64,000 bases of DNA from an uncultured bacterium (GTDB lineage Bacteria; Bacteroidota; Bacteroidia; Bacteroidales; Muribaculaceae). This document shows, piece after piece, positions 1 to 7,894 of this stretch. The position numbers and the translations under genes were made by a program. Every line of letters starts with the position of its first letter. Position 1 is the first letter of the stretch. The notes below the pieces were generated by a model. The model was not told the DNA's origin. It did no database searches and saw only the letters and a list, made by a program, of their open reading frames with translations. The DNA lies in contig CALZAF010000001.1 of assembly GCA_945612775.1 (NCBI GenBank), forward strand, positions 1 to 64,000, written 5' to 3'.

Positions 1-52
1 TTTTTGTCGGACGCATGTGTTTTGAAATAATGTTATGCAGAACAAAGCATAA

Positions 53-90
53 AAAAGATAGGGCATACTTTTCAGTAAGTCCTATCTTTT
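53..90 (-). terminator. clpB transcription terminator
   Basis: A 10-bp A/T-flanked stem (AAAAGATAGG pairing with CCTATCTTTT) lies 17 bases past the clpB stop codon. Read on the minus strand it ends in a T-rich stretch, as expected of an intrinsic terminator. Bases 1 to 52 show nothing else recognisable. Confidence 0.75.
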
Positions 91-106
91 AGTTTATTAT
101 TAACTC

Positions 107-2695
107 TTAGTTACGGAACACTAATTCATCGTTGATGGCGTCGATGGTGATTGGTTTGCCCACATGCACCTTTTGGGCTATAATGTCTTTCGACAATTGA
201 TTGAGCACCAATTTTTGGATGGCTCGTTTCACTGGTCGTGCACCAAATTCTGGATTATAACCTACAGCGGCCAAGTAATCGAGGGCATCGTCGGTGATAC
301 GCAAATCTACCTGATTCTTAGCAAGCATAGCCGTGACGCCTGCAATTTGCAGTTTCACAATCTCCCTAATCTCACCAGCTGTAAGAGGAGTGAACATTAT
401 GATTTCGTCTATTCGGTTTAGGAACTCTGGACGAATCGTCTGCTTCAACATTTCGAGCACTTGATTTTTGGTGCTTTCTATAACCTCTTCGCGATTGTCG
501 GCAGTCATCTTTTCCATGTTTTCTCGAATTAGGCTTGAACCCATATTCGATGTCATGATGATGATTGTGTTTTTGAAGTTTACTACACGCCCCTTATTAT
601 CAGTAAGACGTCCATCGTCGAGCACTTGAAGTAGAATGTTGAACACATCGGGATGTGCTTTTTCTATTTCATCGAACAAGACTACAGAATATGGCTTGCG
701 GCGCACAGCTTCGGTCAACTGACCACCTTCATCGTATCCCACATATCCTGGAGGCGAACCGATAAGGCGGGTGACGGAGAATTTCTCTTGATATTCGCTC
801 ATATCGATACGCGTCATCATATTTTCGTCGTCGAACATATAGTCGGCAAGAGCCTTTGCAAGTTCGGTTTTACCCACACCGGTTGTGCCGAGGAAGATAA
901 ACGAACCGATAGGGCGTCGAGGGTCGTTAAGACCAGCACGGCTGCGGCGCACAGCGTCAGCTATAGCAGTAATGGCGTCGTCTTGACCAATTACTCGCTT
1001 GTGCAGTTCATCCTCGAGGTGAAGAAGCTTCTCTTTCTCGCTTAAAGCCATTTTTGTGACAGGTATGCCGGTCCAGCGCGACACAATGTCAGCTATATCT
1101 TCGGCATCTACTTCTTCTTTGATGAGAGCTTTGTCGCCCTGCATATCGCGAAGTTGCTTTTGTATAGCCTCGTTTTCGTCGGTCTTATTCTTTATTCGAG
1201 AATACCGGATTTCAGCCACCTTGGCATAATCGCCATCGCGTTCGGCACGCTCTGCTTCGAATTTTAGCGACTCTATGTCGGATTTGTTCTGCTGTATGCG
1301 GTTGATTAAATCTTTTTCCGACTTCCATTTTGCGCTTATTTCTCTTTCGTGATCCTTTAGTTCGGCAATTTGCTTTTCAAGAGTCTGAACCTTTTCGTTG
1401 TCGCCTTCGCGCTTTATAGCTTCGCGTTCGATTTCGAGCTGCGAAATTCGTCGTGTGATTTCATCGAGCGACTGTGGCACTGAGTCCATCTCAAGGCGGA
1501 GCTTCGAAGCTGCTTCGTCGATCAAGTCGATAGCCTTATCTGGCAAGAAACGGTCGGTGATATATCGTTCGGATAATTGCACGGCGGCAATTACTGCCTC
1601 ATCTAAGATTCTCACCTTATGGTGGTTCTCGTAGCGTTCTTTCAGACCTCGTAAAATGGCAATGGCGCTTTCTTCGTCTGGTTCATCGACCATAACTTTC
1701 TGGAATCGGCGTTCAAGAGCCTTATCCTTTTCGAAGTATTTTTGATACTCGTCGAGGGTAGTGGCACCTATGCTGCGCAATTCGCCACGCGCCAAGGCTG
1801 GTTTCAAAATGTTGGCTGCGTCCATAGCACCTTCGCCTTTGCCGGCGCCCACCAGGGTATGGATTTCGTCAATAAAGAGGATTATGTCGCCGTTCGACTC
1901 GATAACCTCGTTTACTATCGCTTTCAGTCGTTCCTCAAACTCGCCTTTGTACTTTGCTCCTGCCACAAGTGCGCCCATATCGAGCGAATACACCTGTTTC
2001 ATCTTTAGGTTCTCTGGGACATCGCCGCGAACAATACGCTGAGCGAGGCCTTCGGCAATGGCGGTTTTACCAGTACCAGGTTCACCTATCAGCATAGGGT
2101 TGTTCTTGGTGCGTCGGCTCAAAATCTGAAGCACGCGACGAATCTCGTCGTCACGGCCGATTACTGGGTCAAGTTTGCCGCTACGAGCTCTCTCGTTAAG
2201 GTTGATGGCGTATTTGCTGAGTGCATTATATTGCTCCTCAGCCGATTGCTCCGAAGCGTTTTTACCCTTGCGTAGCTCTTGAATTGCCAAGCGCAATTCC
2301 TTCTCTGACATACCGCAATCGTTAAAGATGTTAGATACTTCCGACTTCACCTTAAGCAGAGCCAAAAGAATCATTTCAACGGGCACATATTGATCGCCCG
2401 CTTTTTGCGATTCATTGATGGCGGTTTCAAGCACTTCGTTAGCCTTGCTCGACAAATATGGCTCAGCATTGCTTACTTTAGGCAGCGAAGCCAGTTCTCG
2501 GTCGAGCCGTTGCTCAACAAGGTCTTTAGATATGCCAAGTTTTTGGAATATGAACTTGACAAGCGAATCGCCTTGATGCAAAATTGCTTTTGCAATGGTG
2601 GCAGGCTCAATGGCTTGATTGCCACCGCGTCGAGTAATTTCAACAGCCTTCTGAATTACCTCTTGTGATTTGATTGTAAAATTATTGAAGTTCAT
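107..2695 (-). CDS. clpB: ATP-dependent chaperone ClpB (862 aa)
   Basis: Hsp100 disaggregase: a hexameric cytosolic AAA+ machine that threads aggregated proteins and works with the DnaK system. The protein has the full order: Clp-N repeats (about residues 1-145), first AAA+ domain with GEPGTGKT Walker A near residue 205, the coiled-coil middle domain (about 400-530) and a second AAA+ domain with GTTGVGKT and MSEYQEK. The middle domain separates it from ClpA and ClpC. I chose the ATG at 2693-2695, giving [11 protein letters not shown], the normal ClpB beginning; an in-frame ATG at 2761 would add 22 residues unlike the family. It is transcribed alone and followed by a terminator. No exact TAnnTTTG element lies upstream; the closest is a CAATTTTG-type sequence near 2825-2832. 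Confidence 0.97.
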   Translation of the reverse strand: MNFNNFTIKSQEVIQKAVEITRRGGNQAIEPATIAKAILHQGDSLVKFIFQKLGISKDLVEQRLDRELASLPKVSNAEPYLSSKANEVLETAINESQKAGDQYVPVEMILLALLKVKSEVSNIFNDCGMSEKELRLAIQELRKGKNASEQSAEEQYNALSKYAINLNERARSGKLDPVIGRDDEIRRVLQILSRRTKNNPMLIGEPGTGKTAIAEGLAQRIVRGDVPENLKMKQVYSLDMGALVAGAKYKGEFEERLKAIVNEVIESNGDIILFIDEIHTLVGAGKGEGAMDAANILKPALARGELRSIGATTLDEYQKYFEKDKALERRFQKVMVDEPDEESAIAILRGLKERYENHHKVRILDEAVIAAVQLSERYITDRFLPDKAIDLIDEAASKLRLEMDSVPQSLDEITRRISQLEIEREAIKREGDNEKVQTLEKQIAELKDHEREISAKWKSEKDLINRIQQNKSDIESLKFEAERAERDGDYAKVAEIRYSRIKNKTDENEAIQKQLRDMQGDKALIKEEVDAEDIADIVSRWTGIPVTKMALSEKEKLLHLEDELHKRVIGQDDAITAIADAVRRSRAGLNDPRRPIGSFIFLGTTGVGKTELAKALADYMFDDENMMTRIDMSEYQEKFSVTRLIGSPPGYVGYDEGGQLTEAVRRKPYSVVLFDEIEKAHPDVFNILLQVLDDGRLTDNKGRVVNFKNTIIIMTSNMGSSLIRENMEKMTADNREEVIESTKNQVLEMLKQTIRPEFLNRIDEIIMFTPLTAGEIREIVKLQIAGVTAMLAKNQVDLRITDDALDYLAAVGYNPEFGARPVKRAIQKLVLNQLSKDIIAQKVHVGKPITIDAINDELVFRN

Positions 2696-2873
2696 ATTAT
2701 ATTGGTTTTTACTTGTTTCTAATTGTTTGTTCGCCATTAGAATAAACAATTTATGTACCAATAATGTTTTCTTGGGGATTATGTGTTGATTGTCAGATAT
2801 TTATGTGCGAAATTGACTGTCTGCCAAAATTGCATTATTGTGTCACATAGCATGTAATTAATGTCATACGCAA

Positions 2874-2906
2874 AAGGCGCCGAATCGCTAACTGATTCGA
2901 CGCCTT
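2874..2906 (-). terminator. Terminator of the Wza-like gene
   Basis: A 13-bp stem with one mismatch (arms 2874-2886 and 2894-2906) starts 34 bases beyond the stop of the polysaccharide export gene. On the minus strand it is followed by a short T run (TTTTG). It separates that gene from clpB. Confidence 0.7.
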
Positions 2907-2940
2907 GAGGTTATAATGCAATATTTTGTGTGCAGAATGG

Positions 2941-3738
2941 TTATTTGAAGAGTGTTAAGCCTAATGTCGCTAACGATACCAAAAAGCCCACAGAACTCAT
3001 AATGAGTGATAATGCTGGAGGAATAGACCATGACGAGCGTTTCTTCGAACCGTTAGGCTCTACATACACCACGTCGTTTTGCTGAAGGTTATAGTATGGC
3101 GATAGCGTCAGTTGCGGGTCGTTAAGGTTGATTGTGTGAATGGTGCGGACACCATCGGCCGATGTTCTAACCAAACGAACCTTTTCGCGCTCACCGTTAA
3201 TGGTAAGGTCGCCTGCCGATGCTATTGCCTCAAGAATGTTGATTCGCTCGTTTGATACGGTGATTGTACCTGGCGATTTCACTTCACCCAGCAAGGTGAC
3301 TTGGAAATTCTTGAAACGGACCTCTACGGATGGACGTTCCGATAGATGATTAGGGTAGAGCTTAGATAGCACAAGTTCCTTAATCTCTGCCTTCGACAAT
3401 CCTTTGATTTGCAGTTTGCCTATCACTGGAAATTCAATTTCACCATTATTATCTACTAAGTAGCATTGCAGGTCTTGGCTGCTGCTTGTAGATGTAGTAG
3501 AGATACTGTTTATATAGGTAGATTTGTTGTATGGTTTTGCAGCCTCGGGATTTCGGCTCGAAACTATGATTTGAATCAAATCGCCCGGCATAGCGTGTGG
3601 TTCACTCGGATTATTTGCTTTGTTTAGAACCTCTTGAGGTAGTTTGGCTGCGTCTTTCATATAGACAACTGATGTTCCGCAACTGCTTAATAGAACAGAT
3701 GTAATTACGATTGACAAAAGTCGATTGGTAAATTTCAT
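2941..3738 (-). CDS. Wza-like polysaccharide export lipoprotein (265 aa)
   Basis: Outer-membrane polysaccharide export protein of the Wza/PES family, expected to form a channel for capsule or exopolysaccharide. The N-terminus is a lipoprotein signal with lipobox LLSSC, followed by a polysaccharide-export domain (about residues 45-140, MPGDLIQI), an SLBB-like domain (about 150-215, VTLLGEVKSPGTI) and a C-terminal hydrophobic helix (about 240-262). The start at 3736-3738 puts the signal peptide at the N-terminus; an ATG at 3771 would prepend 11 residues lying over the promoter. It stands alone here, with no glycosyltransferases, Wzc kinase or flippase nearby, so its cognate polysaccharide cannot be told. 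Confidence 0.88.
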   Translation of the reverse strand: MKFTNRLLSIVITSVLLSSCGTSVVYMKDAAKLPQEVLNKANNPSEPHAMPGDLIQIIVSSRNPEAAKPYNKSTYINSISTTSTSSSQDLQCYLVDNNGEIEFPVIGKLQIKGLSKAEIKELVLSKLYPNHLSERPSVEVRFKNFQVTLLGEVKSPGTITVSNERINILEAIASAGDLTINGEREKVRLVRTSADGVRTIHTINLNDPQLTLSPYYNLQQNDVVYVEPNGSKKRSSWSIPPALSLIMSSVGFLVSLATLGLTLFK

Positions 3739-3768
3739 GTCTGATAATAATTTAGATGTTTGTTGTTG

Positions 3769-3776
3769 CAAAATTA
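3769..3776 (-). promoter_or_regulatory. Bacteroidetes -7 element for the Wza-like gene
   Basis: TAATTTTG on the minus strand, about 30 bases upstream of the chosen ATG. It matches the TAnnTTTG consensus for the Bacteroidetes primary sigma factor. No good -33 element at the usual 19-21 bp spacing. Confidence 0.55.
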
Positions 3777-3850
3777 ATAATTAAATCTCAAAATTGTTAA
3801 TGTTTTTGATTTTAAGCAAATAAAAAACGAAAAAATTGAGTCATTTCTAT

Positions 3851-3858
3851 TACTTTTG
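3851..3858 (+). promoter_or_regulatory. -7 element for the UDG-like gene
   Basis: TACTTTTG, an exact TAnnTTTG match, 25 bases upstream of the ATG at 3884. It supports the shorter start, because the alternative ATG at 3836 lies upstream of this element. Confidence 0.5.
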
Positions 3859-3883
3859 TGCTCAAAATTACCTCTATAAATAT

Positions 3884-4468
3884 ATGGATATCGCTATTGA
3901 GAATCACCCTTTTGAACCATTTGTGCCCATAAATGCCAAAATTCTTATGCTTGGCACTTTCCCGCCTAAAGCAGAGAAGTGGTCGATGAACTTTTTCTAC
4001 CCAAATTGGATTAACGACATGTGGCGAATAATGGGAATCGTGTTTTACGATGACCCGCAACATTTCGTCAAAGCTAACGAAAAGGCGTTTAATCTTGAGA
4101 TGATAAAGCAATTTCTGTGTCAAACTGGGATTGCGCTGTTCGACACAGCACAGCGTGTTCGACGCCTTAAAGATAATGCTTCCGATAAATTTCTCGACAT
4201 TGTGGAGCGGGTGGATCTTGAGGGCATTTTAACTGCGCATCCAACGATAACTGCAGTGGTTACAACAGGCGAAAAAGCAGCAACTGTGGTGGCGGAAATC
4301 ACAGGTTCGGAATTGCCTAAAATGGGGGAGAGCTGCATGGTGGAATTCTGCGGCAAAATGCTCACGCACTATCGAATGCCATCGTCTTCGCGAGCTTATC
4401 CGATGAATATTCGCAAGAAAGCGGAATTTTATAGAAGTATGTTGGCCAAAAATGATATTCATTTGTAA
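3884..4468 (+). CDS. Uracil-DNA glycosylase superfamily protein (194 aa)
   Basis: A UDG-fold protein resembling the Mug/TDG side of the superfamily, which removes mismatched or damaged bases in base excision repair. Visible motifs are LMLGTFPP (about residues 19-26, the glycosylase motif 1 region) and RMPSSSRAYP (about residues 165-174, equivalent to the DNA-intercalating motif 2 loop). Substrate range cannot be read from sequence. The start at 3884 follows a -7 promoter element; a longer reading from 3836 is unlikely. The next gene, DedA, begins 21 bases after the stop, so the two could be cotranscribed although DedA has its own -7 element. Confidence 0.75.
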   Translation: MDIAIENHPFEPFVPINAKILMLGTFPPKAEKWSMNFFYPNWINDMWRIMGIVFYDDPQHFVKANEKAFNLEMIKQFLCQTGIALFDTAQRVRRLKDNASDKFLDIVERVDLEGILTAHPTITAVVTTGEKAATVVAEITGSELPKMGESCMVEFCGKMLTHYRMPSSSRAYPMNIRKKAEFYRSMLAKNDIHL

Positions 4469-4477
4469 AAGTTTGCG

Positions 4478-4485
4478 TAACTTTG
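4478..4485 (+). promoter_or_regulatory. -7 element directly before the DedA start codon
   Basis: TAACTTTG followed by GCAAC and then ATG at 4490. With normal spacing the transcript would start at or within a few bases of the A of the start codon, giving a leaderless mRNA. Confidence 0.5.
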
Positions 4486-4489
4486 CAAC

Positions 4490-5212
4490 ATGAAACAGAG
4501 TTATATAAAAATTCTATTGGCTTGTGTTGTGTTGTTAGGGATAATAGCTGGTGTGGCTATGTATATGCCAAGCATCACAATGCAAGACGTAATTTTGTGG
4601 TATAAGGAGCATCTCAATTATTGGACTGTGATGATGCTGATGGCTATCGAAAGCTCTTTTATCCCATTCCCTTCCGAAATTGTAATCCCGCCAGCTGCCT
4701 ATTTTTCGATGCACAATGGCAATTTGAGCATCTATCTTATTGTGTTGTTTGCCACACTTGGTGCAATCGTGGGCGCTTTGGTTAACTATTTTTTGGCAAA
4801 GATTATAGGTCGTCCGCTTATTCATGCCTTAGCCGAAAGCCGTTTCGGCCACATCTGCATGCTGTCGTCGGAGAAGGTTACTAAGGCTGAAGAGTATTTC
4901 GAGAAGCATGGCGCCATTTCCACATTCTTGGGCCGACTGATTCCAGCTGTTCGACAGCTAATCTCTATTCCTGCAGGCCTTGCCCGCATGTCGCTTGTGA
5001 AATTTTGTGTGTTTACAGCCCTTGGCGCAGGAATCTGGAATGTGGTTTTAGCCCTTTTGGGCTATTGGTTGAGCCTATTCGTTCCCGAAGCTGAACTCTT
5101 CGATCAGATAGAACATTATAATAAGTATCTCACTTATGCAGGTTACGCATTGGCGGGAATTATACTTATATATATAATGTATCACATTTTTAAGAAAAAA
5201 GGTAATAAGTAA
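4490..5212 (+). CDS. DedA family (VTT domain) membrane protein (240 aa)
   Basis: Inner-membrane DedA/SNARE-associated protein. Members are linked to lipid carrier recycling, membrane homeostasis and proton-motive-force maintenance. It has an N-terminal hydrophobic helix (residues about 7-27), the amphipathic re-entrant region with ESSFIPFPSE (about 54-63), and FLGRLIPAVRQLISIPAG (about 147-164), which carries the conserved arginines, followed by two more helices. The basic tail KKKGNK is typical. It begins 21 bases after the UDG-like gene and is followed after 26 bases by rpe; the three may form one unit. Individual substrate cannot be assigned. Confidence 0.88.
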   Translation: MKQSYIKILLACVVLLGIIAGVAMYMPSITMQDVILWYKEHLNYWTVMMLMAIESSFIPFPSEIVIPPAAYFSMHNGNLSIYLIVLFATLGAIVGALVNYFLAKIIGRPLIHALAESRFGHICMLSSEKVTKAEEYFEKHGAISTFLGRLIPAVRQLISIPAGLARMSLVKFCVFTALGAGIWNVVLALLGYWLSLFVPEAELFDQIEHYNKYLTYAGYALAGIILIYIMYHIFKKKGNK

Positions 5213-5238
5213 AATTAAATATAAACAAATAGCTTAAT

Positions 5239-5883
5239 ATGATAGTATCGCCTTCTCTTTTATCCGCCGATTTTGGCTATCTTGCCAAGGAGTTAGAGAT
5301 GCTCGACAAAAGCGAGGCCGAGTATCTGCATATCGATGTGATGGATGGGGTGTTCGTGCCAAATATCTCGTTTGCGTTTCCTGTGATGAAATGCATCGAT
5401 CGCCTGAGCGACAAGATCCTCGACGTTCACTTGATGATAGTGGAACCGCATAAATACATCGATGAAGTAAAGAAGTGCGGCGGCGACATTATGACCGTTC
5501 ATTACGAAGCCTGCACCCACATTCACCGCACTATTCAGCAGATTAAAGACGCCGGAATGAAAGCCGGCGTGGCTCTAAATCCTGGCACGCCGGTGTGCTT
5601 GTTGTCGGAAATTATCGCCGACCTCGATATGGTGTGCATAATGTCGGTAAATCCCGGTTACAGTGGTCAAGAATTTATCGAGAATGCTGTCAACAAGGTA
5701 AGAGAAGCCAAAGAACTAATCGTAAAGAAGGGTTCTAAGGCGCTTATTCAGGTAGATGGCGGAATTAATGTCGAGACAGGCAAGCTTGTGGCAGATGCTG
5801 GCGCCGATATCGTAGTGGCAGGCAGTTATGTCTTTAGCTCTCCTGACCCAATCGAGGCTGTAAGGTTGCTCCACAACCTATAG
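5239..5883 (+). CDS. rpe: Ribulose-phosphate 3-epimerase (214 aa)
   Basis: Interconverts D-ribulose 5-phosphate and D-xylulose 5-phosphate in the pentose phosphate pathway. The TIM-barrel protein starts IVSPSLLSADF and shows the metal and acid/base motifs HIDVMDG (about residues 32-38), VHLMI (about 64-68), SVNPGYSGQ (about 138-146) and VDGGI (about 173-177). Length is normal. It lies 26 bases downstream of DedA and probably depends on that unit for transcription. No clear terminator follows; only short inverted repeats (GCAAA/TTTGC and CCAAA/TTTGG) near 5883-5912. Confidence 0.95.
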   Translation: MIVSPSLLSADFGYLAKELEMLDKSEAEYLHIDVMDGVFVPNISFAFPVMKCIDRLSDKILDVHLMIVEPHKYIDEVKKCGGDIMTVHYEACTHIHRTIQQIKDAGMKAGVALNPGTPVCLLSEIIADLDMVCIMSVNPGYSGQEFIENAVNKVREAKELIVKKGSKALIQVDGGINVETGKLVADAGADIVVAGSYVFSSPDPIEAVRLLHNL

Positions 5884-6191
5884 CAAAACTTTGCATAACC
5901 AAAATTTGGCATTCGCCACTTGCCGTGATAGTAATCTGGCGATTGCACGAATAGATTAGCGGAATAAATTTGGGCATATTGCCGATGCTGATGTGATTTT
6001 TCGAGACGAAAGCGCAAAGCCGCAATTGCTGTCATCAACCAGCTAATTTATTAACAGTTGATAACATATTGCCATTAAAATAGTCAAAAATGTGGCAAAT
6101 TAGAGTCGATATTCATCTCTATTTAAACGAGCGAATATTGACTATAGTTGCTAAATATGGCTGAAAATTAGGCAAATAAGAATTTTTTTTG
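5884..6191. other. Intergenic region with a composition-shifted block
   Basis: No convincing gene is seen here. Bases about 5884-6045 are richer in G+C than the AT-rich stretch that follows and contain short inverted repeats near 5883-5912. Short reading frames on the minus strand (5826-6038 and 5834-6025) show no family resemblance and overlap the 3' end of rpe. Bases 6046-6191 are plain AT-rich upstream sequence of the glycogen synthase gene. Confidence 0.4.
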
Positions 6192-6199
6192 TAATTTTG
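6192..6199 (+). promoter_or_regulatory. -7 element for the glycogen operon
   Basis: TAATTTTG followed by C, an exact match to the Bacteroidetes -7 consensus, 33 bases upstream of the glycogen synthase ATG. No exact TTTG sits 19-21 bp upstream. Confidence 0.6.
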
Positions 6200-6232
6200 C
6201 ACTTTCAATATTTAAAGGTATAATTTTTTACT

Positions 6233-7876
6233 ATGGTTAAGTCAAATACAACGCCCGACATGCTTTTTGAAGTTAGTTGGGAAGTATGCAACAAGGTTGG
6301 TGGCATCTACGCAGTGCTCTCGACTAAGGCAAAGACTCTCCAAAAACAAAACAAAGACAGCGTAATATTTATAGGTCCAGACTTGTGGACCGATTCTGAA
6401 TCTCCATATTTTAAAGAGTCGAAGACTCTACTTGCCGATTGGAAAAAGTCGGCTAAACTACCTAAAGGAGTGTCGGTAAGAGTTGGACGCTGGGAAGTTC
6501 CAGGCAAGCCAATTGCAATACTTGTAAATTACAAGGGATTGGCTGACGACAAAAACGACCTGTATGCGAAAATGTGGGAAGAATACAAAGTGGATTCACT
6601 CCACGCATACGGCGACTACGATGAATCGTGCATTTTCGGCTATGGAAGCGCGCTTGTGATTGAAAGCCTTGCCAAGCACATGGGCAAAGGCAAAAATATG
6701 GTGGCTCACTTCAATGAGTGGACTGTGGGTATGGGACTCCTCTATCTGAAGTCGAAGATGCCTAAGATTGCCACCGTGTTCACCACACATGCCACAAGCA
6801 TCGGTCGCAGCATCTGCGGCAACAACAAACCTCTTTACGACTATATGGCAGGCTACAATGGCGACCAAATGGCTGAAGAGTTGAATATGCAATCGAAGCA
6901 CTCAATTGAAAAGACGGCGGCTCATCAAGCCGATGCGTTCACCACAGTGAGCGAAGTTACGGCAGCCGAGTGTCGCCAGTTGCTCGAAATCGACCCTTAT
7001 GTTACACCTAATGCATTCGAGCAAAATTTTGTGCCCAAAGGAGAAAAATATAAGCAAGCCCGTGCTGAAGCTCGTGCCAAGATGCTCGGTGTGGCTTCGG
7101 CTCTGCTCGGCGAGAAGTTTGGCGATGACACTCTAATTGTTGCCACCTCAGGCCGACACGAATTCCGCAACAAAGGCCTCGATGCATTTATCGACAGCAT
7201 CAATGTGCTACGCAACGATTTGCGCGGCAACCACCGCAGAGTGATAGCCTTCATCATGGTGCCAGCTTGGACCGATGAAGCTTGCCCCGAACTGGTGGAA
7301 GCCATAGCAAAAGGCAAATGCGAGCGTCAGGCTAATGCACTTACCACTCACAGCGTATTTAATTTCGGAAGCGACAGCGTATATCAAAAGATGGTATCGC
7401 TCAATTTCACCAACCTTACTGAGGACAATGTGAAACTTATCTACGTTCCATGCTACCTTAACGGTAACGATGGAATATTCAACCTAAGCTACTACGACTT
7501 AATCCCCGGTTTTGACCTCACCATGTTTGCTTCGTATTACGAACCATGGGGTTACACTCCACTTGAGAGCATAGCTTTCGGTGTGCCTACCGTCACTACC
7601 GACTTGGCAGGCTTCGGTCAGTGGATTAAGGATAATTTCGAGAACGAAAGTTGCGGCGTGAGCGTGATACATCGCACCGACTCAAATTACAGCGAGCTCG
7701 TGATGACTATGGCCGACAAGGTAAAAGCGTTCTACTCGATGAGCGACGACGAAGTTGCTAAGCTTCGTGCTGCGGCATCTAAGACATCGAAGTGCGCTTC
7801 TTGGGAAAACTTTATAAAGTATTACCAAGATGTCTATTCAATAGCAATTAAGAATTCAAAATCAAGAAAACAATAA
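6233..7876 (+). CDS. Glycogen synthase, GT3 (eukaryote-like) type (547 aa)
   Basis: Transfers glucosyl units to growing alpha-1,4-glucan. The protein belongs to the GT3 family typified by yeast and animal glycogen synthase rather than to bacterial GlgA (GT5): it has the N-terminal EVSWEVCNKVGGIYAVLSTK segment, the long insert with VTTVSEVTAAE-like sequence, and the C-terminal SYYEPWGYTPLES block, where E437 and E445 form the GT-B E-x7-E motif. GT3 homologues are known across Bacteroidetes. Length is shorter than the eukaryotic enzymes, which carry regulatory extensions. It is followed after 18 bases by the phosphorylase gene, forming a synthesis/breakdown pair. The donor, UDP-glucose or ADP-glucose, cannot be settled from sequence alone. 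Confidence 0.9.
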   Translation: MVKSNTTPDMLFEVSWEVCNKVGGIYAVLSTKAKTLQKQNKDSVIFIGPDLWTDSESPYFKESKTLLADWKKSAKLPKGVSVRVGRWEVPGKPIAILVNYKGLADDKNDLYAKMWEEYKVDSLHAYGDYDESCIFGYGSALVIESLAKHMGKGKNMVAHFNEWTVGMGLLYLKSKMPKIATVFTTHATSIGRSICGNNKPLYDYMAGYNGDQMAEELNMQSKHSIEKTAAHQADAFTTVSEVTAAECRQLLEIDPYVTPNAFEQNFVPKGEKYKQARAEARAKMLGVASALLGEKFGDDTLIVATSGRHEFRNKGLDAFIDSINVLRNDLRGNHRRVIAFIMVPAWTDEACPELVEAIAKGKCERQANALTTHSVFNFGSDSVYQKMVSLNFTNLTEDNVKLIYVPCYLNGNDGIFNLSYYDLIPGFDLTMFASYYEPWGYTPLESIAFGVPTVTTDLAGFGQWIKDNFENESCGVSVIHRTDSNYSELVMTMADKVKAFYSMSDDEVAKLRAAASKTSKCASWENFIKYYQDVYSIAIKNSKSRKQ

Positions 7877-7894
7877 GTTATAATTATAATTTGT

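Noticed and set aside
653-1045. Long plus-strand open frame opposite clpB
   Set aside because: It is antisense to the conserved AAA+ domain, has no family resemblance, and no promoter precedes it.
2696-2761. Upstream ATG giving a 22-residue longer ClpB
   Set aside because: The extension has no counterpart in ClpB proteins, and the internal Met gives the family N-terminus.
3739-3771. Longer start for the Wza-like lipoprotein
   Set aside because: It would run over the -7 element and put 11 residues ahead of the lipoprotein signal.
5826-6038. Minus-strand small gene after rpe
   Set aside because: It overlaps the rpe 3' end, and neither frame shows a recognisable domain or start signal.
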